Positions 57,039 through 64,000 of a DNA stretch of 64,000 nucleotides are shown piece after piece. This DNA comes from Atlantibacter sp. RC6. GTDB lineage: Bacteria > Pseudomonadota > Gammaproteobacteria > Enterobacterales > Enterobacteriaceae. The notes beneath the pieces are model-generated. The model saw only the letters and a program-made list of their open reading frames with translations, did not search any database and was not told the origin of the DNA. The translations under genes were made by a program, and so were the position numbers. Position 1 is the stretch's first letter, and every line of letters starts with the position of its first letter. The stretch spans positions 186,001 to 250,000 of the forward strand of contig NZ_JACHZE010000004.1 of assembly GCF_014193285.1 (NCBI RefSeq), read 5' to 3'.

Positions 57039-58643
57039 TTATTCGACAGAGACGTTTTCGAAGTGGTGTTTGCCTAACGGATCAACCACATAGCCTTTAA
57101 CTTCTTTACGCACAGGCTCGTAAACGGTGGAGTGAGCGATGATCAGCGCCGGAGCCTGGTCGTGCATCACTACCTGAGCCTGTTTGTACAGCTCGATACG
57201 CTTGTTGTGGTCTTCCGCAGCACGCGCCGGTTGGATCAGATCTTCAAACGGCTTGTAGCACCAGCGAGAGTAGTTGGAGCCGTCTTTCGCCGCGTCGCAG
57301 CTAAACAGGGTAGCGAAGAAGTTATCCGGATCCCCGTTATCGCCGGTCCAGCCCATCATCACCGCCTGATGCTCGCCCGCTTTGGCGCGCTTGAGATACT
57401 CGCCCCACTCGTAGGTCACGATCTTGGCCTGAACGCCGATTTTCGCCCAGTCAGCCTGGATCATCTCCGCCATACGGCGCGCGTTCGGGTTGTAAGGACG
57501 CTGTACCGGCATCGCCCACAGCTCAACGGTAAAGCCTTCCTGACCAGCTTCTTTCAGCAGCGCTTTGGCTTTCTCAACGTCGTAGGTGTAGTCCTTAACG
57601 TCGTCGTTATAGCCCCACATGGTCGGCGGGATCAGGTTTTTAGCCGCAACGCCTGCGCCCTGATAAACCGCTTTGATGATCGCTTCTTTGTTCACCGCGT
57701 AAGTCAGCGCCTGACGCACTTTCACGTCGTCAAACGGTTTCTTCTCGGTGTTGAAAGAGAGGTAGCCCACGTTCAGACCGGCCTGCTCCATCAGGTTGAT
57801 GTTTTTGTCCTGCTTCATGCGCGCGATGTCTGCCGGATTCGGGTACGGCATCACCTGGCATTCGTTTTTCTGCAGTTTGGCGTAACGCACAGACGCGTCC
57901 GGGGTAATGGAGAATACCAGGCGGTCGATCTGCGGTTTGGTGCCCCAGTAACCTTCAAACGCTTTGTACAGAATACGGGAGTCTTTCTGGTACTGCTGCA
58001 GCTGGAACGGACCGGTGCCGATTGGGTTCAGGTCCACTTTCTCCGGCGTACCGGCTTTCAGCATGTTGTCAGCGTACTCTTTAGAGAGGATCGACGCGAA
58101 GTCCATCGCCAGGTCCGCCAGGAACGGCGCTTCCGGACGGGTCAGCACGAACTGAACGGTTTTGTCGTCGACTTTTTTCACTTCAGAAATCAGCGCCGGG
58201 AGGCCCATGCCTTCGAAGTATTCATAGCTGCCGCCAGACACTTTATGGTACGGGTTCTGCTCGTTTTTCTGACGATCGAAAGAGAACACTACGTCGTCGG
58301 CGTTAAATTCGCGCGTCGGTTTGAATTCTTTGCTGTCCTGCCACTTCACGCCCTGGCGCAGGTGGAAGGTATAGGTTTTACCGTCTTCGCTGATTTCCCA
58401 TTTCTCAGCCAGACCCGGGATCACTTCAGTGGTGCCGGTTTTGAACTCAACCAGACGGTTGTAGATTGGCACAGAGCTGGCGTCATAGGTGGTGCCAGAG
58501 GTGAAAAGCTGCGGGTTGAAGCCTTCCGGGGAACCTTCTGAACAGTAAACCAGGGTTTTCGCTTGTACACTTGCTGCGACAGTCATCGCCACCAGGCTAA
58601 GACCAAATTTCAGCATCCCTGACTTCTTCAAGGAAATACTCAT
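57039..58643 (-). CDS. dppA: Dipeptide-binding protein DppA
   Basis: 534 residues (E. coli 535) with a signal peptide (LVAMTVAASVQA-K). Periplasmic SBP_bac_5 protein that binds dipeptides for DppBCDF and also serves peptide chemotaxis (through Tap) and haem uptake in E. coli. Typical segments are KTLVYCSEGSPEGFNPQLF near the mature N-terminus and GTGPFQLQQYQKDSR. It is the first gene of the operon and has a GcvB target in its leader. Confidence 0.97.
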   Translation of the reverse strand: MSISLKKSGMLKFGLSLVAMTVAASVQAKTLVYCSEGSPEGFNPQLFTSGTTYDASSVPIYNRLVEFKTGTTEVIPGLAEKWEISEDGKTYTFHLRQGVKWQDSKEFKPTREFNADDVVFSFDRQKNEQNPYHKVSGGSYEYFEGMGLPALISEVKKVDDKTVQFVLTRPEAPFLADLAMDFASILSKEYADNMLKAGTPEKVDLNPIGTGPFQLQQYQKDSRILYKAFEGYWGTKPQIDRLVFSITPDASVRYAKLQKNECQVMPYPNPADIARMKQDKNINLMEQAGLNVGYLSFNTEKKPFDDVKVRQALTYAVNKEAIIKAVYQGAGVAAKNLIPPTMWGYNDDVKDYTYDVEKAKALLKEAGQEGFTVELWAMPVQRPYNPNARRMAEMIQADWAKIGVQAKIVTYEWGEYLKRAKAGEHQAVMMGWTGDNGDPDNFFATLFSCDAAKDGSNYSRWCYKPFEDLIQPARAAEDHNKRIELYKQAQVVMHDQAPALIIAHSTVYEPVRKEVKGYVVDPLGKHHFENVSVE

Positions 58644-58648
58644 TATTC

Positions 58649-58675
58649 TGCTCCAATGTGATTTGTGTTGTGTTT
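58649..58675 (-). promoter_or_regulatory. GcvB sRNA target in the dppA leader
   Basis: On the minus strand the leader reads AAACACAACACAAATCACAT just before GGAG and the ATG. This C/A-rich run corresponds to the GcvB R1 binding site of E. coli and Salmonella dppA. GcvB would block translation in rich medium. Confidence 0.75.
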
Positions 58676-59372
58676 ACTCGCCCTGGTCCGTTTTACGCCT
58701 CTGCGGGGACGCGTACGCACCGGGAGAAACTCCGGGTGTGGCTGCGTTACCGTAGCTGTAAACCGAAATACGTTGAGTAATTACCATCAGACCTTTTTTT
58801 GTTTTTTACCGGTCTTAACGGAATCTGCCCGAAGGGCAATGTGAGGATGGGGAATCCTTTCATTTGAATGTCTGAGTTGCAGTACAGATCGTCCATAAAG
58901 TGCCCCTCACGCCCTACAATCTGTCAACAGAATGTGAAAACGTCAATACAGGTATCCGTTATTTACAACCGGGGTGAGAAACGGCAGACAAAGATTAAAA
59001 AAACTTCGCGCCACTATTTCCAGCACGGAAAATTATGCTACCGGCAACCTGGCAGAATAATCGTCCTGGTTATCAGTGCTTACCAGTTATATTCATTGGT
59101 GGACGATATTTGAAATTTCTTAGCCAATGGCGAAGATATGAACGCTAAATGCCGAAAAGTTTGCGCCTTTCAGCAAAAAATCCTGATGCTATCCATAAGT
59201 AGAGCGAAAAACCCACACCGGCATTCATAATAAAATTCAATGAAAAATGTCACAAAACGGTGATGCCGCGGTAAAAACGTTGCTAATTATCAATAACGAA
59301 TTAAGTTCCAGTTTCAGCCATTTAATTCTGATAGCCTGACAGGTCTTTATCGCGTTATGAGGAGGAAGGTTT
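58676..59372. other. Divergent region between dppA and the AllS-like regulator
   Basis: About 700 bp with the dppA promoter on the left and the regulator promoter on the right. A 10-nt T-rich run and GGGAGAAACTCC-type inverted repeats occur in the leader half. An 81-codon frame at 58868 has no Shine-Dalgarno and was not called. No tRNA-Pro (proK) gene, which follows dppA in K-12, is visible here. Confidence 0.5.
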
Positions 59373-60281
59373 ATGCACATTACGGCCCAGGCTCTCCAGG
59401 TGGTGATTACCACAGCGCGCTGCGGAAGTTTTGCGGCAGCGGCGGAGGAATTACATAAGGTCCCGACGGCCCTGAGTTATACCGTGCATAAGCTGGAAAG
59501 CAGTCTGGGCGTGCGTTTATTTGAGCGCGATGGAAAACAACTGCGCCTGACAGAAGCTGGCCGCTTTTTTATTAAAAAGGGTGAACTGATTCTGGCGGAG
59601 CTGGATGAATTAAGTTTTTCCACCCAGCGTATTTCCGCAGGCGTAGAAACGCGCCTGAGCCTGTCGCTAAATAACATCATCAGCATGAAGCCGATTTATG
59701 AATTATTGCGCGACAGCGAACGCCATTTTCCCCAAACCGAAATTCATATTTCCATTGATGTGCATGACGGCGTCTGGGACGCGCTGCTGGATAAGCGCGC
59801 GGATATCGCCATTGGCGCGCCGAATTTAAAAGCCGGAAACGAAATTCGCTGTGAAGATATCGGCACCGCGGAATGGGTGTTCGCCATTAGCCCTGATCAT
59901 CCGCTGGCCGCGTACCAGCGTCCATTGCGCGCTGAAGATTTACGCCCGTGGCCGGCGGTCTGTATCCGCGACACCTCGGTGCGGCTGGAGCCGAAAGTCG
60001 CCTGGCTGCTGCGCGGGCAAAAAGCGCTGGTCGCCCCGGATTATCACAGCAAAATCGCCATGCATCTGGCGGGGCTGGGGATCGGTTTTCTGCCATATCA
60101 CATCTGCCAGCCGTGGCTGGATGACGGGCGCTTAGTCTGTATGACCATCGAAGAAGCCAAACAGCCGACGCCGCTCTATCTCGCGTGGTCGTCGGAACAT
60201 TCGCGCCCCTGTTTTTCCTGGTGGATGGAACAGTTACGCAAACCGGCTATCCAGCAGCAGTTTTTACAACCGCTGGCCTGA
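59373..60281 (+). CDS. LysR-type regulator, AllS-like
   Basis: 302 residues, ATG with GAGGAAGG upstream. Winged HTH at about residues 5-65 (CGSFAAAAEELHKVPTALSY, LGVRLFERDGKQLRLT), ligand domain after 90 (LSLSLNNIISMKPIYELL, DVHDGVWDALLDKRADIAIGA, IAMHLAGLGIGFLPYHICQPW). The pattern follows AllS, the activator of the allantoin/allDCE genes. Its position at the edge of an AllFGH-like cluster suggests it activates that cluster in response to a ureido compound. It is convergent with the DUF2877 gene (18-bp overlap). Confidence 0.87.
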   Translation: MHITAQALQVVITTARCGSFAAAAEELHKVPTALSYTVHKLESSLGVRLFERDGKQLRLTEAGRFFIKKGELILAELDELSFSTQRISAGVETRLSLSLNNIISMKPIYELLRDSERHFPQTEIHISIDVHDGVWDALLDKRADIAIGAPNLKAGNEIRCEDIGTAEWVFAISPDHPLAAYQRPLRAEDLRPWPAVCIRDTSVRLEPKVAWLLRGQKALVAPDYHSKIAMHLAGLGIGFLPYHICQPWLDDGRLVCMTIEEAKQPTPLYLAWSSEHSRPCFSWWMEQLRKPAIQQQFLQPLA

Positions 60282-61094
60282 CAGCGCGCGCAGGGTAAAG
60301 AACAGGCCGGTCAACATATCGTGCCCGGACGAATGGCCGTATTCCGCCACGCGCAATAACCGGTGATTCAGCGATATGTTCGTGGGCGTGGTCAGCGCCA
60401 GCAGCTGCTCGCCGAACTGCCCGCGACAGCCGTAGTACAACATCGCCCGGCTGATGGTGGTGGTGCGATCCAACAGGGCGGTTATCGCCGCCGCCAGATC
60501 GTCAACGCGGCGATGGCGCGTCGCTTTCAGCGCAAACAGCATACCCAGCAAAAAATCATCCCCGGACGGCGTCAGGCCCGCGCCCGCGCCGATCAGCGTT
60601 TTTAGCGCGTTGCCCGGCGTTTGCGCATCATCATCCAGCCAGGCCGCCAACTGCCGCACCGCCTGCATCATCCGTTCATTGCTGCTGTGCAGAATATTCC
60701 AGATGCCGTACTCCGGCGCGATGACGGGCAAAAATACCCGCAGTTGCGCCAGTAAGTTTTCCGGGAAAACCGCATCGTGCGGCACGCGGGTAGACAGGCA
60801 GGGAACGTCCGCCAGCGTTAAACGGCAGCCCGCAGTCGCAAACGAGCCGTCAGCCTGCTGCCTCAGCGTCTCGCCAGCCGAAAACCGCGGGCGCAAATCC
60901 GCGCACGCCATCCGCACCGCGCCAGGGGCCAGCGGGGTGTCCTGGGTTAACAGCGTCAATAAATGATTGTCCGGCGTAGTGAGATTACAGGCGTGATGAA
61001 ACACCGAGTGCACCACCAGCGCCCCGCCGTTCAACTGCTGCGGTACGCTGTCGCACATCACAATAGCCGTTAAATCGTTCAGTTTTCCGTTCAC
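60264..61094 (-). CDS. DUF2877 protein, AllH-like carbamoyltransferase subunit
   Basis: 276 residues. Conserved DUF2877 segments: LIGAGAGLTPSGDDFLLGMLF, ISRAMLYYGCRGQFGEQLL and a GHSSGHDMLTGLF C-terminus. In E. coli AllF, AllG and AllH form the oxamate carbamoyltransferase of allantoin fermentation; this is the AllH type. It is encoded divergently from the isochorismatase and FdrA genes of the same cluster, and it is divergent by 239 bp, which should hold the control region. Confidence 0.78.
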   Translation of the reverse strand: MNGKLNDLTAIVMCDSVPQQLNGGALVVHSVFHHACNLTTPDNHLLTLLTQDTPLAPGAVRMACADLRPRFSAGETLRQQADGSFATAGCRLTLADVPCLSTRVPHDAVFPENLLAQLRVFLPVIAPEYGIWNILHSSNERMMQAVRQLAAWLDDDAQTPGNALKTLIGAGAGLTPSGDDFLLGMLFALKATRHRRVDDLAAAITALLDRTTTISRAMLYYGCRGQFGEQLLALTTPTNISLNHRLLRVAEYGHSSGHDMLTGLFFTLRALSGQRL

Positions 61095-61333
61095 GTTTCC
61101 CCGCCTTTTTCTATCGCGATCACAAATTCGCGCTTTGCTTTTTCCACGTTTACCGTAATGGTCTATGGGCGATGTTTTCGCCAGGCCAGAGGCCGCAAGG
61201 CCTGAGCCATTGTGCCTGCATTAAAACCTCGCTGCCCTCAGTTTTTTTGAGGGTTAGCCAGAAATCCTTTTTGGGCGCGCGCCATGGCGCTTTCCTACAC
61301 TGACCAAAGAACATACACCAGCAAGGAGCAGGT

Positions 61334-61993
61334 ATGAAAACCCTTGATGCACAACCTTTTGCGTATTCGTTCGACCCGGCGACCACCGCGCTTATCGTCA
61401 TCGATATGCAACGTGATTTCGTCGAGCCCCACGGCTTCGGTGAAGCGCTGGGCAATGACGTTTCCCTGCTGCGCCGGGCGATTGATCCCTGTCGCCGCCT
61501 GCTGGACGCGGCGCGCCGCGCCGGGCTCTTTGTGGTCCATACCCGCGAAGGGCATCGCCCGGACCTCAGTAACTGCCCGGCAGCCAAACTGACGCGCGGC
61601 GGCAAAACCTTTATCGGCCAGCAGGGCAGCATGGGGCGCATTTTAATCCAGGGCGAACCCGGCCACGACATTATTCCTGAACTCTACCCACAGGCTGGCG
61701 AGCCGATTATTGATAAGCCCGGCAAAGGGGCATTCTTCGCCACCGATCTTCACCTCATTCTTCAGGCCCGGGGCATTAGGTCGCTGATTATTTGCGGCGT
61801 CACCACCGAAGTCTGTGTGCAAACCACCGCCAGGGAAGCCAATGACCGGGGCTATGAAGTGCTTATCCCCGAGGATTGCTGCGCGTCATATTTCCCGGAA
61901 TTTCACCGGGCCGCCCTTGAGATGATCAAAGCCCAGGGCGCGATTGTTGGCTGGGTGAGCGACGCCGACGCCGTTATCGACGCCCTGCGTTAA
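61334..61993 (+). CDS. Isochorismatase-fold amidohydrolase, biuret-hydrolase-like
   Basis: 219 residues, ATG with AAGGAG upstream. Cysteine-hydrolase triad Asp24 (VIDMQRDF), Lys131 (DKPGKGAFF) and Cys161 (TTEVCVQTT), with a cis-peptide before it (GVTTEV). The segments [10 protein letters not shown] and [13 protein letters not shown] are shared with biuret amidohydrolase BiuH and related ureidase-like members, so the substrate is probably a ureido or carbamoyl-amide. It is the first of a plus-strand run with the FdrA and DUF1116 genes. Confidence 0.85.
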   Translation: MKTLDAQPFAYSFDPATTALIVIDMQRDFVEPHGFGEALGNDVSLLRRAIDPCRRLLDAARRAGLFVVHTREGHRPDLSNCPAAKLTRGGKTFIGQQGSMGRILIQGEPGHDIIPELYPQAGEPIIDKPGKGAFFATDLHLILQARGIRSLIICGVTTEVCVQTTAREANDRGYEVLIPEDCCASYFPEFHRAALEMIKAQGAIVGWVSDADAVIDALR

Positions 61994-62062
61994 TCCCCAC
62001 AGAGGACATTTTTCTGCGCCGCTTGCTGCGGTGCAGGCCCCCTATTATCTCAGGAACTGATA

Positions 62063-63613
62063 ATGAAACTGCATTGCAAGAGTTACCCTAACCTGTACAA
62101 AGACTCGGTTTCTTTGATGCAGGTCTCCGCCAGACTCAACGCCTTTGAAGGCGTCAGCCAGGCATCGGTGGCGATGGCGACCGACGCCAACATTGAGCGG
62201 ATGCGCGACGCCGGGATGAACGTTGAGATGGACGCGCGCCCGAACGACTTGCTGATCGCCCTGATGGCAGACGACGAAACCGGCGCAGCGGCGCTGGAGA
62301 TGGCCGATGCGCTGTTGCGCCCGGATAACAGCCGCGACGGCCAGCAGAGCCTTGAACAGCGCGAGCCCACCAGCATCAGCATGGGTGTGGAAGATCAGCC
62401 GGACGCCACGCTGGCGCTGATTTCCGTACCGGGCCGCTATGCAGGCGGCGAAGCGATGAAAGCCTTGCAAAACGGCCTGAACGTGATGCTGTTCAGCGAC
62501 AACGTGCCGGAAGACGAAGAGCGCGCCATTAAAGAATACGCTGCCGAACAGGGCCTGCTGGTGATGGGGCCGGACTGCGGCACCGCTATTGTTAACCACC
62601 TACCTCTCGGCTTCGCCAACGTGATCCGCCCCGGCGCTATCGGCCTGGTGGCCGCCTCAGGCACCGGGCTTCAGGAAGTGAGCTGCGCCATTCACCATCT
62701 CGGCGAAGGCGTCTCCCAGGCGCTGGGCACCGGCGGGCGCGATCTGCATGAGGAGATCGGCGGCCTGAGCATGATCCAGGCGATCCGCCTGTTAGCCGAC
62801 GATCCCGACACCCGGCTGATCACGCTGATCTCTAAGCCCCCCGCACCTGCGGTTGCCGGGACGGTGCTGCGTCTCGCCGCAGGCTGCGGTAAGCCGGTGG
62901 TGGTGCATTTCCTCGGCGCGGACAGCCAGCAGATCACCCCCTATGGCGTAACGGCAGCCAATAGCCTGCAACACGCCGCCGAGGTTTCCGTGGCGGTACT
63001 GCGCGGCCAGACGCCGCCCGCGCCGCAAGATCTCCCCGCCGAACTGAGCGATAAATTGCGCGCCGAGGCCGGGAAAATGGCCGACGGGCAGCGCGATATT
63101 CGCGGCGTGTTTGCGGGCGGCACCTTCTGTTACGAAGCCCAACTGGCGCTGATTGCCAGCGGTTTGACCTGTGAATCCAACTCGCCGGTGCGTGGCGCAA
63201 CGCCGCTACACGATAGCCATCGCGGCCAGGGCCACAGTTTTGTCGACATGGGCGACGATGAATTCACCCAGGGCCGCCCGCACCCGATGATCGACCCGAC
63301 CCTGCGCGATGAGCGCTTAAAACGCGAGGCCGCCAGCCCGGAAACTGCCGTGCTGCTGTTTGACGTGGTGCTCGGCTACGGTGCCAGCGCCGATCCCTGT
63401 GCCGGGCTGCTGCCACTGCTACGCGAGGCGCAGCAGAACGCCCAACAGCAGGGCCGCCATCTGCTGATTATCGCGCACGTTTGCGGCACCGAACGCGACC
63501 CGCAGTCGCGCCAGCAGCAGATCGCCGCCCTGACCGACGCAGGCGTGCTGGTCGCAGACAGCAATGTACAGGCCGCACAGATGGCGGCGTTTGTCGCTCA
63601 ATTACGGAAATAG
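62063..63613 (+). CDS. FdrA family protein, AllF-like carbamoyltransferase subunit
   Basis: 516 residues, the FdrA length. Acyl-CoA-synthetase/succinyl-CoA-synthetase-like fold: a phosphate-binding AASGTGLQEVSCAIH loop, GPDCGTAIVN and DSHRGQGHSFVDMGDDEFT. In E. coli AllF (FdrA) is part of oxamate carbamoyltransferase with AllG and AllH. It follows the amidohydrolase by 69 bp and is separated by 3 bp from the DUF1116 gene, indicating one operon. Confidence 0.86.
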   Translation: MKLHCKSYPNLYKDSVSLMQVSARLNAFEGVSQASVAMATDANIERMRDAGMNVEMDARPNDLLIALMADDETGAAALEMADALLRPDNSRDGQQSLEQREPTSISMGVEDQPDATLALISVPGRYAGGEAMKALQNGLNVMLFSDNVPEDEERAIKEYAAEQGLLVMGPDCGTAIVNHLPLGFANVIRPGAIGLVAASGTGLQEVSCAIHHLGEGVSQALGTGGRDLHEEIGGLSMIQAIRLLADDPDTRLITLISKPPAPAVAGTVLRLAAGCGKPVVVHFLGADSQQITPYGVTAANSLQHAAEVSVAVLRGQTPPAPQDLPAELSDKLRAEAGKMADGQRDIRGVFAGGTFCYEAQLALIASGLTCESNSPVRGATPLHDSHRGQGHSFVDMGDDEFTQGRPHPMIDPTLRDERLKREAASPETAVLLFDVVLGYGASADPCAGLLPLLREAQQNAQQQGRHLLIIAHVCGTERDPQSRQQQIAALTDAGVLVADSNVQAAQMAAFVAQLRK

Positions 63614-63616
63614 ATT

Positions 63617-64000
63617 ATGACTACGCTTTTTCAAAAACCGCTCAACGTGATCAGCATGGGGCTGAGCAGTTTTGCCGATAATTTACGCGAAGCGGGCGGC
63701 GACGTGTTGCACCTGAACTGGAAACCGGTCGCCGACGGCGACGCACAGGCCAACTGGCAACTCGCCACGCTGCTTAACGATCCGCGCGTCAACGCCGCTA
63801 ACGAACAGGCCATTGCCCGCTATCTGGAAGCGCAGCCGGAACTGGTGGGTATCAGCACCGCCGGCGCGGCGATCCCGGCGCTCAACGGGCAGAAACGCAT
63901 CCTCCACGCCGGCCCGCCAATCGCCTGGCAGGCAATGTGCGGCCCGGTGCAGGGCGCCATCGCCGGTGCGATTGTTTATGAAGGCTGGGCCAGCGATGTC
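63617..64000 (+). CDS. DUF1116 protein, AllG-like (truncated by the window edge)
   Basis: The first 128 codons are inside the window; no stop. The segment ILHAGPPIAWQAM, GPVQGAIAGAIVYEGWA matches E. coli AllG (YlbE). Before it is an N-terminal portion of about 90 residues (MTTLFQKPLNVISMGLSS, GDVLHLNWKPVADGDAQAN) that is longer than in AllG, so this belongs to the longer DUF1116 subgroup. It completes an AllF-AllG-AllH-type set with the two genes to the left. Confidence 0.8.
   Translation, partial: MTTLFQKPLNVISMGLSSFADNLREAGGDVLHLNWKPVADGDAQANWQLATLLNDPRVNAANEQAIARYLEAQPELVGISTAGAAIPALNGQKRILHAGPPIAWQAMCGPVQGAIAGAIVYEGWASDV

Noticed and set aside
58868-59113. 81-codon ORF between dppA and the AllS-like regulator
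   Set aside because: No ribosome-binding site and no family resemblance; it lies in the region that should hold two divergent promoters.

Overview
The window is chromosomal DNA from a member of the Enterobacteriaceae. Many proteins are close to full-length matches, from memory, to E. coli K-12 products of the yhiN-pitA-uspBA-dtpB, yhjEDC, gor-rlmJ-prlC-rsmJ, kdgK-pdeH-yhjG-yhjJ-dctA-pdeK and dppFDCBA regions. A near-perfect sigma-28 (FliA) promoter in front of pdeH suggests a flagellated lineage (Enterobacter, Kosakonia or a relative rather than Klebsiella), but the genus cannot be fixed from this sequence alone.

Layout. 1-6.9 kb is core: the end of a sensor kinase, yhiN, pitA, uspB/uspA and dtpB. 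7-11.1 kb holds a small secreted protein and yhjE-yhjD-yhjC. 11.2-26.2 kb is an accessory stretch between yhjC and gor, the interval that carries arsenic and acid-fitness genes in K-12. It holds a reductase, an acetyltransferase, a HEPN/ankyrin membrane protein, a DmpA-type peptidase, a periplasmic ClpP-like protease and a set of envelope genes (DUF4105, MipA, HdeD fused to a cysteine-peptidase-like domain, MASE1-PAS). It ends with yciE-katN and a double-cubane reductase operon (yjiM-yjiL-Se/S carrier) with a MarR-acetyltransferase regulator. 26.2-40.8 kb is core again; two of its blocks are inverted relative to K-12.

41-52.9 kb is accessory. pgaABCD (PNAG exopolysaccharide) sits where K-12 has the cellulose (bcs) genes. 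It is followed by a toxin-antitoxin island: vapB with vapC reduced to its first codons, TacAT, an Arc/HicB-like protein, a tripartite HipBST system and a Fic protein whose catalytic His is Gln. 53-58.6 kb is dppFDCBA with its GcvB target. 59.4 kb to the right edge is a catabolic cluster: an AllS-like regulator, DUF2877 (AllH-like), a biuret-hydrolase-like amidohydrolase, FdrA (AllF-like) and a truncated DUF1116 (AllG-like) protein, consistent with a carbamoyltransferase pathway for a ureido compound.

How the parts connect. Two c-di-GMP phosphodiesterase-type genes (pdeH, pdeK) lie next to pga, whose synthase is c-di-GMP-activated in E. coli. yciE-katN, uspA and uspB are stress functions. The least explained parts are the 15.3-20.7 kb envelope/peptidase group, the yjiML-DUF3343 operon with its palindromic operator, and the carbamoyltransferase/amidohydrolase cluster at the right edge.
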